Below are positions 14,028 through 23,459 of a stretch of 48,093 nt of DNA, piece after piece. A program made the translations under genes and the position numbers. This stretch comes from Magnetococcales bacterium. GTDB taxonomy: Bacteria > Pseudomonadota > Magnetococcia > Magnetococcales > JADFXB01. Each line of letters begins with the position of its first letter. Position 1 is the first letter of the stretch. The stretch lies in assembly GCA_015233935.1 (NCBI GenBank), contig JADFXB010000016.1, positions 1-48,093 on the forward strand. The letters are read 5' to 3'. The notes under the pieces are model-generated. The model worked only from the letters and a program-made list of their open reading frames with translations. It had not been told where the DNA came from and did not search any database.

Positions 14028-15779
14028 ATGATGCCCCTATTTTCCTTCATCCACCTGATACGCAATGCCCCACCCCAAACCACCCTCACCCTGTTCGGGT
14101 TGATGCTGTTGGCCGGAATTACCGATGGGGTGGGAATTATGCTGTTGGTCCCCCTCCTGAACAGCTTACAAGGCAACACGGATGGCAGTCCCCTTGCCAA
14201 GACCATTTTTTCCATCCTGCAAAAAATGGGCATTTCACCATCCGTGGATGGATTGTTGTTGGTGTTTCTCCTTTTGGTGGCTGGTCGTAGTGTACTGCTC
14301 TACTTTCGAGAAATTCTCTCCACTTCCCTGCAACATCGCTTGGTGGATCGTCTGCGCCATCGGTGTTTTGCCGCTCTGCTGGCCGCTGAATGGCGATGGG
14401 TGGTGACCGGTCGCAGCTCCGACCATGCCAGTTTTTTGAGTAACGACATCAGCCGTGTGGGAACCGGTCTTTATTTCGCCCTTTCCTTAATCGTCAGTTT
14501 TATCTCATTGGTCAGCTATCTGGTGGTTGCCTTTTTCCTCTCCTGGCAAATGACCCTGTTTGCCATTCTGAGCGGTGGCATCGTTTTTCTCCTGCTGGTG
14601 CGTCAGCGTCGTCGTGCCCTTCAATTGGGAACCAGCCTGGGACAGGCCAACCGTGCCATCCAGAGCAACCTGCAAGAAAGCCTGGCAGGTTTCAAGCTGG
14701 CCAAAATTCTCGGCAGTGAAGCGCGGCACTTGACCCTGTTTGACCAGGTGATTGGTCTTCTGCGTCATCAACAGGAGGGATTTTCCGCCTCCACCAGTCT
14801 CTCCCGTAGCCTCTTGCAGGTAGGAGGAGCCTTTCTTTTGGTGGGATATCTTTATGTGGGATTGCATTATTGGCAAACTCCGGTCAGCGAACTGCTCATC
14901 CTGGTGTTGATCTTTTCCCGGGTCATTCCCATGTTTTCCTCCGTGCAGCAACACTTCCACCACTGGTTGCACGCCCATCCCGCCTTGCTGGAAACAGAAA
15001 AAATGCTCCAGGAGTGTGCACAAAACGCCGAGCCGCATGTCCCATCTCCTGTCTCTCCCTGGTCGGTCCAGGAAGCCATTTGTCTGCAAAATATCACCGT
15101 TCACTATCCAGAACGGGCAAGCCCGGCTCTTGATCATCTCTGCCTTTGTCTGCCCGCCAAAACCACCACCGCCATCATGGGAACCTCCGGGGCGGGAAAA
15201 AGCACCCTGGCCGATGTGCTGGCCGGTCTGTTGCTAGTGGATGAGGGGGAACTGATCATCGATGGTATCCCGGTGACCGGGGGTCTGCGTCTTAGCTGGC
15301 GGCGCAATGTGGCCTATGTTCCCCAGGAAGTCTTCCTGTTCAACCACACCATCCGCCACAACCTGCTGTGGGGAAAACCTGACGCTACGGAAGAAGAGTT
15401 AACAACGGTCCTTCGACAAGCCGCTGCCGAATTCGTCTTCCAGTTACCCAATGCCCTGGATACCGTGGTGGGGGACGGAGGCATTCGCCTCTCCGGTGGT
15501 GAACGACAACGACTGGCCCTCGCCAGAGCCTTACTCAAAAAGCCCTCCCTCCTCATCCTGGATGAAGCAACCAGTGCCCTGGATAAGGAAAACGAATTGC
15601 GTTTGAGAACCGCCATTGAAAACCTGCACGGCGACCTGACCGTGGTTCTCATCGGTCATCGCCTGGCCACCCTGGAACATGCGGATTTGGTGGTCATCCT
15701 GGAGCAGGGACGCATCCACGCCAAGGGAAGTTGGCAAACGCTTTCCAGCCAGGCCAACCAGTTGGCAACCAGCCGATAG
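14028..15779 (+). CDS. ABC exporter, fused membrane and ATPase domains
   Basis: This encodes 583 residues (ATG 14028; a second ATG follows at 14031; no strong ribosome site). Residues 20-310 are the type-1 exporter membrane domain, with about six hydrophobic spans (near 22-44, 75-92, 150-190 and 262-305). Residues 350-583 are the ATPase: Walker A G-T-S-G-A-G-K-S at 385-392, Q-loop near 433, signature L-S-G-G-E at 488-492, Walker B L-L-I-L-D-E at 508-513 and an H-loop in I-G-H-R. It is a homodimeric half-transporter of the MsbA/lipid-flippase or peptide-exporter class. There is no N-terminal C39 peptidase. It follows two small-protein genes, but its GC-rich composition matches the core genome, so it may be unrelated to them. 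Confidence 0.9.
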   Translation: MMPLFSFIHLIRNAPPQTTLTLFGLMLLAGITDGVGIMLLVPLLNSLQGNTDGSPLAKTIFSILQKMGISPSVDGLLLVFLLLVAGRSVLLYFREILSTSLQHRLVDRLRHRCFAALLAAEWRWVVTGRSSDHASFLSNDISRVGTGLYFALSLIVSFISLVSYLVVAFFLSWQMTLFAILSGGIVFLLLVRQRRRALQLGTSLGQANRAIQSNLQESLAGFKLAKILGSEARHLTLFDQVIGLLRHQQEGFSASTSLSRSLLQVGGAFLLVGYLYVGLHYWQTPVSELLILVLIFSRVIPMFSSVQQHFHHWLHAHPALLETEKMLQECAQNAEPHVPSPVSPWSVQEAICLQNITVHYPERASPALDHLCLCLPAKTTTAIMGTSGAGKSTLADVLAGLLLVDEGELIIDGIPVTGGLRLSWRRNVAYVPQEVFLFNHTIRHNLLWGKPDATEEELTTVLRQAAAEFVFQLPNALDTVVGDGGIRLSGGERQRLALARALLKKPSLLILDEATSALDKENELRLRTAIENLHGDLTVVLIGHRLATLEHADLVVILEQGRIHAKGSWQTLSSQANQLATSR

Positions 15780-15944
15780 GATTTTGCTCCCTTTGTCGAT
15801 TCTTGGTTCAATTATGATCTTGAATCAGGTAAACTAACTCCAAATGGAACCTGCTTGTCAGATTTTGCAAGGGTTCTTGCCAAATGCGATCCAAGATCTC
15901 ACTGAATAATATGCAATCGTTATGCAAAGGAAGGATCTAAGAAC

Positions 15945-16256
15945 ATGAAAACAATGCAATGGATGGGTATGTTGGTGGCTGGTATGGTTCTCTCTGGATG
16001 CTTATACTCTGGAGCCTTGGTGGGACCGGGTGACGTGGAAGGAACCACGCCCCCCAGATTGACCATTAATTCCAATAAGGAACATGTCTGGGACAATCCT
16101 GGTAACTTCGGTCCGGTGCCCGCCCATAAGAAAGCCGAAGCCGATCAAATCTGCCGCTCTGCTGGTGGTAGCCGGGCTACCGGATACCATTCCAAAGCCA
16201 TGGATGAAAAAGGGGTTCCTTATCCCGGTGGCGGTTATTATTGCGTGAAAGATTGA
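15945..16256 (+). CDS. Small lipoprotein
   Basis: This encodes 103 residues. An N-terminal signal ends in the lipobox L-S-G-C (Cys19), so the mature protein should be lipid-anchored, probably in the outer membrane. The mature part is polar and includes H-K-K-A-E-A-D-Q-I-C-R-S-A-G-G-S and a C-terminal G-G-Y-Y-C-V-K-D; the two Cys could form a disulfide. I recognise no domain. A strong terminator follows directly, so it is expressed alone. An AAGGAAGG site lies somewhat far upstream of the ATG. Confidence 0.75.
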   Translation: MKTMQWMGMLVAGMVLSGCLYSGALVGPGDVEGTTPPRLTINSNKEHVWDNPGNFGPVPAHKKAEADQICRSAGGSRATGYHSKAMDEKGVPYPGGGYYCVKD

Positions 16257-16271
16257 TCCTGCTTTGAAATG

Positions 16272-16308
16272 AACAACCCCATGGTCCCCATGGGGTTGTT
16301 TCGCTTTT
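16272..16308 (+). terminator. 13-bp stem terminator after the lipoprotein gene
   Basis: AACAACCCCATGG (16272-16284) pairs perfectly with CCATGGGGTTGTT (16288-16300) around TCC, followed by TCGCTTTT. It lies directly before the Shine-Dalgarno of the next gene. Confidence 0.8.
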
Positions 16309-16318
16309 GGAGGTGTCT

Positions 16319-17290
16319 ATGACGGATAAAATGATAACTTTTCGGGAAACTTGTAATATACTCTTTTCTCAAGAAGAATCTTATGGCAGTCAACGACAGG
16401 CCGCCCAGGACCTTTTCAGTCTTTTGGCAGGTATCATCGGCTATGATGATAACCAGCCGCAACAGGAGCAAGCCAAGGATTGTTTCCTGCCCAGTGGCAA
16501 GGCCATCTCACTGCAGGGAGCTGCCCGCTGTTTGTGGGAATTTGCCCGCACCAGTCGTTTTCTGCAGGGGGTGGAAGCTGCTGTACGAGCCGCCCAGCAA
16601 CGTTTTCCAGGGGAAAGAATACGTCTGCTGGAAGCGGGATGTGGTCCTTTTGCCCTGTTGGCCTTGCCCCTGGCAATAAAATTTCAATCTTCCGAAGTAG
16701 GTTTTACCCTGCTGGATATTCACCCCCATTCTTTGGAAGCTGCCAAGACCATTGTTACCGCATTGGGATTGCAAGATTATGTGAATGATTATGTCCAAGC
16801 CGATGCAACTGCATGGATTTGTCCAGACCCTTTGCGACCCCATGTCATGGTCTCGGAAACCATGCAGAATGCCTTGAAAAAGGAACCCCAGGTGGCCATC
16901 ACCCGCAACTTGGCTCCCCAACTGCTGCCAGGGGGAATTTTTCTGCCGGAGAAGGTGCGGGTGGACTTTTGTTTTTTATATTGGATCACCAATGAGGGGG
17001 AGGTGCCCTTTCAACGCACCCAACCGGTAGCCACCTTGTATGAATTGCGGCTCGATAATCCCCATGATCCCCTGCAAGGGCAGTTCACACTGCCCAATCC
17101 CCTGCCAGAAAATATTCGCCCCGGCCTGTGTACCCATATTCAGGTTTTTGGTGATTGTTGCCTGGAGGAAAATCAGTGCAGTCTGACCCTGCCCTTGCGG
17201 GTGAAGGGGCTGGAATTGCAGGCGGGTGGGACCATTCACCATGAGTATATCATGGGGGAGGTTCCTGGATTTGTGCTCACTCCAGGGTAA
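16319..17290 (+). CDS. SAM-dependent methyltransferase-like protein
   Basis: This encodes 323 residues. ATG 16319 follows GGAGGT (16309-16314); an in-frame TTG at 16307 would overlap this site. A Rossmann methyltransferase core is visible: motif I L-L-E-A-G-C-G-P-F at 103-111, an acidic strand end in T-L-L-D-I-H at about 130-135, and later Q-A-D-A-T followed by V-M-V-S-E-T-M in the place of motifs III-IV. A C-terminal beta-rich half follows (G-G-I-F-L-P-E-K-V), a layout similar to the protein-arginine methyltransferase fold, where a Glu in an S-E motif is catalytic. The substrate is unknown. The 3' end overlaps the convergent glycosyltransferase gene by 14 bp. Confidence 0.75.
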   Translation: MTDKMITFRETCNILFSQEESYGSQRQAAQDLFSLLAGIIGYDDNQPQQEQAKDCFLPSGKAISLQGAARCLWEFARTSRFLQGVEAAVRAAQQRFPGERIRLLEAGCGPFALLALPLAIKFQSSEVGFTLLDIHPHSLEAAKTIVTALGLQDYVNDYVQADATAWICPDPLRPHVMVSETMQNALKKEPQVAITRNLAPQLLPGGIFLPEKVRVDFCFLYWITNEGEVPFQRTQPVATLYELRLDNPHDPLQGQFTLPNPLPENIRPGLCTHIQVFGDCCLEENQCSLTLPLRVKGLELQAGGTIHHEYIMGEVPGFVLTPG

Positions 17291-19280
17291 TACCCATCTC
17301 TTGCAGGGGCCAGAATTCCCTCTTGGCCACCTCTTGCAAGACCCGGCGGGCAAAGGTTTGATAATTGGCCTGTTGGGCAATGGGGGTGGGATCGGGCCAT
17401 TGGGTGGTTTGCAGGCAATTGCGTAATTCTTGGGCGGTGCGAAACCATAGGCAGTGGTCATCCCAATGGGGGGGTTCCGACCAGGGGCGGCAGTCATAGA
17501 CAATGGGAATGGAGCCGCAGGCCGCCACCTCCATGAGACGTTCACTGTGCAGGTCAAACGGATGGCTCACCAGGGTAAACTTGGCCTGATGGTATAGGCG
17601 GGCCACCGCCTCACCACGGGGCAAATAGCCCTTGTAGAAGGGGGCCACCACCGGATCCTCTGCCCACTTGCCCCCGCCATAGACCTCCACCGGTAACAGA
17701 TCGGAAGCCTGGCACAGCCAGCGCACACATTGATCCCGGATGACATAATGCAGGTAGTACCAAAAAACGGCATGCTCTGAAAGGCCACTCTCTGCGGCCA
17801 GTTGGCCTGCCAGGGAGCGGGGAAAGGGCTGGCCACCCTCCATGCGTTCCAAGAGGGCGTGATAGACCTTTTGCCCTGCCGGCGTCTGGATGGTCTCGGC
17901 GAGAATACCCTTGTTCACATAGGAGGAACCTACAAAGACCACCTTGTTTTCCCTGGCCAGGGGAGGGGTGGCGGGTTTGAAAATGAATTCATCGGCGCAA
18001 AATCCCTGCCGCAGCAAGGTATCTTCAGGTGCTCCTGCTTGAAGAATGTAACCATCCAGTTCACGGCTGAAGGAAAAATTAATATCCCGTGGTCTCCAGG
18101 CAAACCGTTCGCCCCGACACAGTTGCCCCACTGGATCCTGCCACCAGATGACATTGACCGTTTGGGGATGGAACCAATAGTTCAAATGCTGGCTGATGGA
18201 AAAGACCACATGGGGATGAAATTCCTGGAACAGGTCCAGCCAGTTGAGGGTGTCATAACGTTCCCGGGTGAGATCCTCAAACAGGGTGCGCACTTCACAG
18301 CCCATGGCTTGAAAGGCATGGGCCATGCCTTCGGCAAAAAAACGGGAGTCCAAATCGGCGCGGGAAGAAGGGAGCAATATCCGCAACGGCCCCTTTGGCA
18401 GTAAGGGCCTTTGTTGATAGGCGGTAATATGCCGGACACCGATCTCCTGGCGGTGTTGCTGTACCGTGTGGATCATGGTGGCCAGTTGTCGTGCCCGTTG
18501 GCATTGTTGGGGGTCGGCGGCATCAAAGATAATCTGGCTTGGCAGGCGCAGGGGGGTCTGGTAAAAAAATTGATCCACCCCGTCTGGGGGAATGGCTATC
18601 AGGGATGGGGGATCCCCCTCTTCTTTCTGGCCAAAGGCGAAACACAACTGGACTCCGTCAAAACCGCAATGAATTTTTTCGCCCGTTACCTTGTGCCGTT
18701 GTTTGGCACATGCCCGTGCCTCCTGGATCTGAAGAAACAGGCTGTCCAGGGGGGATGAATCCAGGGCCAGGGGGTGCTGGGGGGAGAGTTGGTTGTAGAT
18801 GCCCACATGGACGGAGGCTTCCAGGTGGCGACCTGATTCAATAAATACTTTCGCCAGCCAAAGATGGCCTCCGGCATGATTGGGATGTCGCTCCACCAGT
18901 TCGGTCAAAGTGATGAGAGCTGGTTGGGTTTTCCCGCTTTTGGCCAGGACCCGCCCCAAAAACCAACGGGGATCGGGGGAGGAGAGGTCCAGGGGGATGG
19001 CTTGACGGTAACAGGCTTCCGCTTCTGTCAGACGCCCTTGCAACTCCAACCAGTTACCCCAGTCGCATTGAAACTCTGCATGGGTGGGTTGCAGAAGAGC
19101 GGCCTCCTGTAACCACTGGCCCGCTTCCTTTTCGCGGCCACTTTGCATGAGGGAGAGTCCCAGCAGGTAACAGAGGATGGCGCGCTGTTCATGGGGTTGA
19201 CTCAAGAGCTGTTGGCAGCCTGCCTGAACTTTGGCCATCTCCCCTGTTTGATACCAGTGAATAAGCTGGGCGATATCCAT
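17277..19280 (-). CDS. TPR-containing glycosyltransferase (CgeB/GT1-like)
   Basis: This encodes 667 residues from ATG 19280, which lies 5 bp after the stop of the upstream gene; the frame is open 165 bp further, inside that gene, without protein character. Residues about 1-190 are tetratricopeptide-like repeats (for example A-I-L-C-Y-L-L-G-L-S-L-M and A-E-A-C-Y-R-Q-A-I-P-L). The rest is a GT-B glycosyltransferase-like region, with the nucleotide-sugar-binding end motif H-S-E-R-L at 578-582 followed by M-E-V-A-A-C-G-S-I-P-I-V. The combination with an upstream Maf-like protein points to glycosylation of flagellin or another surface protein in the cytosol. The sugar and the acceptor are not predictable. 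Confidence 0.85.
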   Translation of the reverse strand: MDIAQLIHWYQTGEMAKVQAGCQQLLSQPHEQRAILCYLLGLSLMQSGREKEAGQWLQEAALLQPTHAEFQCDWGNWLELQGRLTEAEACYRQAIPLDLSSPDPRWFLGRVLAKSGKTQPALITLTELVERHPNHAGGHLWLAKVFIESGRHLEASVHVGIYNQLSPQHPLALDSSPLDSLFLQIQEARACAKQRHKVTGEKIHCGFDGVQLCFAFGQKEEGDPPSLIAIPPDGVDQFFYQTPLRLPSQIIFDAADPQQCQRARQLATMIHTVQQHRQEIGVRHITAYQQRPLLPKGPLRILLPSSRADLDSRFFAEGMAHAFQAMGCEVRTLFEDLTRERYDTLNWLDLFQEFHPHVVFSISQHLNYWFHPQTVNVIWWQDPVGQLCRGERFAWRPRDINFSFSRELDGYILQAGAPEDTLLRQGFCADEFIFKPATPPLARENKVVFVGSSYVNKGILAETIQTPAGQKVYHALLERMEGGQPFPRSLAGQLAAESGLSEHAVFWYYLHYVIRDQCVRWLCQASDLLPVEVYGGGKWAEDPVVAPFYKGYLPRGEAVARLYHQAKFTLVSHPFDLHSERLMEVAACGSIPIVYDCRPWSEPPHWDDHCLWFRTAQELRNCLQTTQWPDPTPIAQQANYQTFARRVLQEVAKREFWPLQEMGITLE

Positions 19281-19285
19281 GGCGG

Positions 19286-21619
19286 TTAAGGGGTGGTTTT
19301 GAGGGCGGGAGCAATGCCATATTCCAAAATATCTGCCAGGGCGATGCCGTCGCGTCGTTGTTGGGCGGCAATCACTTCTGGCAACAACTCTTTGACGCCT
19401 GGTACTGCCAATTGGTTGGGATTTTTCAGCAGACCATCGATCCATTTGATCAAAAGATCATAGGCCCAAGCCTCTTCCCCCCGACGCAGAGAGCGACAGC
19501 AATTGGCCAGCAGGCCGTGGCCATACAAGGAGCTTTTCCACATTTCCAATTGCAGAAAGAAAAGTTGATTGCGCACATCGGCCTGTAAAATGGCGGGGGC
19601 ATCCAGGGAGGTGAGAAGGTTTAATGCCTTTTGAAAGCTCTCCCTGGACTGGGACCACTCTTGCCGTCGCAGATAGAGTTCTCCCCATTGCCGCAGACAG
19701 CGAAACTCCTCCCAGGGATCGGCGGATTGGCGGGCCAATTGCAGGGCCTGGTGCAAATGGTGTTCTCCTTCATCCAGTCGTCCCAAATGGCTATAGAATT
19801 GGCAGACCATGCGCTGCACAACGATTTCCAGGGAGGCTTGCCCCAATCCGGCGGCCAGGGCCATGGCCAGGTCCAAATCCTTGCCTGCCTGCACGGAACT
19901 CCCCTCTTGCAGGTGGCACCAGGCAGAGACACACAGACGATTCAGTTCGTCATGGGTGGACCATCCCTGGGGTTTAACTTCCGGGATCTCTTCCAGGGGT
20001 TCTCTGGCTTCTCGCAAGCGACCGCGCTCCACACCAGCCTCGGCGAGGGAGAGGAGGATTCTTCCCTCCAGCAGGGGGTCTCCTCCCTGGCGCACGGCGC
20101 GCAATAATTTATTCAATTGCTGGTGGGCTTCCACCAATCGCCAGCAGCGTAACGCCACATTGGCAATCACCAAGCCTTTTGATATTTCGGCGGTGGTCAT
20201 AAAAGGTATGGGGGCAGGGGGTGGCGGGGGGGAGAGGGTGAGGCGAATTCCCAGTTTATGGGCGTTTTTGTCTAATGGCAAAGTTCCCTCAATGCGCGCC
20301 CCTTCTCGACTGGCATTGTAAAAGCGGACTTGGGGATGGTGTTGGATGAAAGATTCCATCTCCAGCAGGAACTGGCGCATGGAGGCCACGCTTTTCACCA
20401 ATTGACCGTTTCCGTTGACCAGTTCAATACTACCGCCGGACAAGAGGCCAAAGGAGAGTTCGGGTGAGTGCTCATCCCGAATTTGGCCACCGGGAAAGGA
20501 AAAATCACACCCGGCCAGAATGATCTGTTCGCCGCCCATGGCCACTGCCAGGTGGGTAGCCGGGTGAATGACGCTGCCCCCTGAATGGAGGGTGGCATTG
20601 GCGAAGCGTTGTTGCAGGGAGGCATACAAGGGATTGGTGGAGAGGGCCACCAATTTGGGACCGGGCCAATTTTGAATAATTTCACTGTCCAGAATGGGAA
20701 AAAAGACCAGGGGTACCTGTTGCAAGGGGGAAAGGTCCAGATCAAACTGGGCGGCCAGAATGGGGAAGGGATCGATGGCCACCACCACATCGGGCACCAG
20801 TTGGGCGTGCATCAGGCTGCGCAGGGCACTGGCTGTGGCGATGATGGTTAATTTTTTTCGCTCTTTGGCCATCCAGGTCAGTTGTTTGGCCAGGGTGGGA
20901 CCGGCACCGGCCACCACCATGATGGTGTTGGGTCGGCTTTGGTAGAGTTGGCTGACACTGTTTGCCAGCTCCAGCAGGGGGGCATTATCCGCCAGACGTT
21001 GGCGCATGACCGGATTGTCGGAAAAATCCCGATTGACAAAACTGGTGGATAACTCCAAAAACAACCGACCCTTCAAACGGCCCAGGGGACCATGATCGGG
21101 CATCAGCCGCAGGCAGGCGGACTGTACGCAGAAGGGGTGACCCAGTTCATCCAGGGCAGGTTCCACTTCCAGGGAGACACGTTGATCCTGCAGCCAGTCG
21201 GTTTGATCCACATATTCCAGCAGGGTGGTAAAAAGGGATTCGTGGAGGATGACCACATGCAGCTTTTCCAATTGGGGGCGTTGCAGTAAAAAGCGGGGTA
21301 AATCCCCCAAACCGACCCCATAGACCCAGGCTTCCAGGCTTTCCGGGGGGATGGTTTCGGCTTGCATGGCGGCTTCCCGCTGGCGGTCTCCCACGCTGGC
21401 CAGACGAACACCGTTGACTTCCACCGTGCCATCCTGGTTCACCGTAATACCATGCATACGGGGGGCGCGGGCCAGACGGGCTTCCACCATGGGCCAGCGA
21501 CGGCGGATATGATCCAGATTCCAGGTAGACAGAACCACGTTCACGGTGTCACCAGTAGGGGTTGCGCCTGCATTGATGGGGATTAAGTCCCGGTGGGCTT
21601 GCAACTCTTTATATACCAT
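19286..21619 (-). CDS. Maf/DUF115 family protein with C-terminal TPR region
   Basis: This encodes 777 residues. Residues about 231-400 are a DUF115/Maf domain: M-V-V-A-G-A-G-P-T-L at 234-243, then V-P-D-V-V-V-A-I-D-P, and H-P-A-T-H-L-A-V-A-M-G and I-L-A-G-C-D-F-S-F. DUF115 proteins resemble sialyltransferase and pterin-pyrophosphokinase folds, and motility accessory factors of this family attach nonulosonic acids to flagellin. Residues about 490-770 are TPR-like helices, probably for binding the acceptor or the partner. It forms a two-gene operon with the TPR-glycosyltransferase 5 bp downstream. Its start faces the SagB-like gene; the two divergent promoters must fit within a short gap. Confidence 0.88.
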   Translation of the reverse strand: MVYKELQAHRDLIPINAGATPTGDTVNVVLSTWNLDHIRRRWPMVEARLARAPRMHGITVNQDGTVEVNGVRLASVGDRQREAAMQAETIPPESLEAWVYGVGLGDLPRFLLQRPQLEKLHVVILHESLFTTLLEYVDQTDWLQDQRVSLEVEPALDELGHPFCVQSACLRLMPDHGPLGRLKGRLFLELSTSFVNRDFSDNPVMRQRLADNAPLLELANSVSQLYQSRPNTIMVVAGAGPTLAKQLTWMAKERKKLTIIATASALRSLMHAQLVPDVVVAIDPFPILAAQFDLDLSPLQQVPLVFFPILDSEIIQNWPGPKLVALSTNPLYASLQQRFANATLHSGGSVIHPATHLAVAMGGEQIILAGCDFSFPGGQIRDEHSPELSFGLLSGGSIELVNGNGQLVKSVASMRQFLLEMESFIQHHPQVRFYNASREGARIEGTLPLDKNAHKLGIRLTLSPPPPPAPIPFMTTAEISKGLVIANVALRCWRLVEAHQQLNKLLRAVRQGGDPLLEGRILLSLAEAGVERGRLREAREPLEEIPEVKPQGWSTHDELNRLCVSAWCHLQEGSSVQAGKDLDLAMALAAGLGQASLEIVVQRMVCQFYSHLGRLDEGEHHLHQALQLARQSADPWEEFRCLRQWGELYLRRQEWSQSRESFQKALNLLTSLDAPAILQADVRNQLFFLQLEMWKSSLYGHGLLANCCRSLRRGEEAWAYDLLIKWIDGLLKNPNQLAVPGVKELLPEVIAAQQRRDGIALADILEYGIAPALKTTP

Positions 21620-21647
21620 TTTTATCTAAGTCTTGTCATTATGCCAT

Positions 21648-23294
21648 ATGGTCACCAAGAAAAAGGGACAGACAGTGGATCACTATCATGAAACCAGCAA
21701 ACATCACCATCCCCACGGTTATGCGGCGGGTCCGGGATACACGGATTGGGAAAATCAACCCGACTCATTTCGAACCTATCATCCGGTGACCAGGGTGGCT
21801 TTGCCTTTGATGGCCGATGGCATGCCCACCGGTTATGAACAATTGTTTGTTCCAGGAAGTGTTCAGTCGTTGCCATTGGATCGCCATGGTTTGGGTGGTT
21901 TGTTGGAACTGTCTCTGGCCATTTCGGCCTGGAAAGAATATTTGGGGGAACGATGGTCGTTGCGTTGTCATCCTGCCAGCGGCAACCTGCATCCCATGGA
22001 AGGTTATCTGGTGGTACCCACCTTGGCGGGTTTGGCGGGTGGTATTTATCATTACAATGCCATGGAACATTGTCTGGAGCGGCGGTTTATTCCGGCGGAT
22101 GGGGCGGCTTGGGATCGTTGTTTTGCACCGGGTGAGTTTTTTTTGGGTTTGTCCATGATTCCCTGGCGGGTCACTTGGCGTTATGGGGTGCGTAGTTGGC
22201 GTTATTGCAATCTGGATGCGGGTCATGCTTTGGCGGCGGTGGGCTACGCGGCGGCGGCTTTGGGGTGGCGGGCCAGATTGTTGTCCTATGTGGCGGACGG
22301 ATGTTTGGAAAACCTGTTGGGATTGCGAGCTCCCGCATTTGATGCCATGGGGCGTGGTATGGGGGAGGCAGAGCGGGAGGAGCCGGTCATGTTGGTGGGG
22401 ATAGCTTGTTTGCCCCAGGAGGAAAAGTGGCAGGTGGAACCTTTGGTGCAGTTGGCCAAGCAGGGGAGTTGGCAGGGTTATCCCAATCGTTTGACCCCTG
22501 GGGAATGGCGGAGTTGGCCATTGTTGGAGGAGGCTATCCGTAAAAGTCGTAAGCCTGCCACCCTTCGTTATGCCAGGGAGAGACCGGCGGGGCCTCCTCT
22601 TCTTATGCGTGGGGAGTCGCCGTTGGCCAGTCGATTGATACGGCAAAGACGCAGTGGTCAGAGTTATGATGGACGGGCCACTTTGGGGCGGGAGGGGTTT
22701 TTACGCATCATGGATCGGGCTTTGGTGAGAAACCGGGTGGTGCCGTGGGATCTTTTACCTTGGCGAGCACAGGTACATATGCTGGTCTTGGTGCATCGTT
22801 GTGAGGGGATAGCCAGTGGGGTTTATTTATTGACGCGGGATGGGGAGGGATTGCAGCGTTTTCGTCAACAAAGTAATCCGGTCTTTTCCTGGTCGATTCC
22901 GGCGGGGACCCCGGATTCCATTCCTCTTTACACGCTGTTGGTTGGGGATTGTCGCAAACTGGCCGCCTCCTCTGCGTGTCATCAGGAGATGGCGGCGGAT
23001 GGGGTTTTTACGGTGGCCATGGTGGTGGACATGAAGGGAGCTTTGCAGCAGGGGGGGTGGAATTATCGGGCGTTGCATTGGGAGGCGGGGGTATTGGGGC
23101 AGATGCTGTATTTAGAGGCGGAGGCGGAAGGGTTGAATGGGACGGGGATTGGATGTTTTTTTGATGATTTATTGACGGAGCGGTTGGGGTTGTTGGGGCA
23201 GGGTTGGCAGGTGATTTATCAGTTTACGGTGGGGCGTGCCTTGGTGGACAATCGGTTGACCACGTTACCCGCTTACACGTTGCCGGTGGATTGA
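21648..23294 (+). CDS. SagB/ThcOx-type dehydrogenase with two nitroreductase-like halves
   Basis: From ATG 21648 this encodes 548 residues; a GTG at 21675, with GGGACAG upstream, is an equally possible start and gives the usual family N-terminus. The early segment Y-H-E-T-S-K-H-H followed by Y-x-D-W-x-x-Q-P-D-x-F matches SagB/ThcOx proteins. The first half has R-C-H-P-A-S-G-N-L-H-P-M-E-G-Y, the FMN-site region. The second half begins S-P-L-A-S-R-L-I-R-Q-R-R-S-G-Q-S-Y, a typical nitroreductase opening. Relatives are FMN enzymes that oxidise azolines in RiPPs or act in unrelated pathways. No cyclodehydratase or precursor is adjacent, so the substrate is unknown. The coding strand is strikingly G-rich. 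Confidence 0.88.
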   Translation: MVTKKKGQTVDHYHETSKHHHPHGYAAGPGYTDWENQPDSFRTYHPVTRVALPLMADGMPTGYEQLFVPGSVQSLPLDRHGLGGLLELSLAISAWKEYLGERWSLRCHPASGNLHPMEGYLVVPTLAGLAGGIYHYNAMEHCLERRFIPADGAAWDRCFAPGEFFLGLSMIPWRVTWRYGVRSWRYCNLDAGHALAAVGYAAAALGWRARLLSYVADGCLENLLGLRAPAFDAMGRGMGEAEREEPVMLVGIACLPQEEKWQVEPLVQLAKQGSWQGYPNRLTPGEWRSWPLLEEAIRKSRKPATLRYARERPAGPPLLMRGESPLASRLIRQRRSGQSYDGRATLGREGFLRIMDRALVRNRVVPWDLLPWRAQVHMLVLVHRCEGIASGVYLLTRDGEGLQRFRQQSNPVFSWSIPAGTPDSIPLYTLLVGDCRKLAASSACHQEMAADGVFTVAMVVDMKGALQQGGWNYRALHWEAGVLGQMLYLEAEAEGLNGTGIGCFFDDLLTERLGLLGQGWQVIYQFTVGRALVDNRLTTLPAYTLPVD

Positions 23295-23314
23295 TGGGCA
23301 ATAAAACACTAATA

Positions 23315-23341
23315 GGAGGGGGATCGCGGGCATCCCCCTCC
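23315..23341. terminator. Perfect 10-bp hairpin between convergent genes
   Basis: GGAGGGGGAT (23315-23324) pairs with ATCCCCCTCC (23332-23341) around a 7-nt loop. It lies 20 bp after the SagB-like gene and before the end of the convergent repressor gene. No T-run follows, so I call it a terminator with caution. Confidence 0.45.
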
Positions 23342-23459
23342 GGTAGTTCAAACCGGTATCGTTAGGTTATCTTTGTCGAATGAATAGACTGGGTGGCATT
23401 GAATCCTTTGTTATGGGTTTCTCTCAAGATTCAGTCACGGGTTCCGGTTATGGAAGTGG

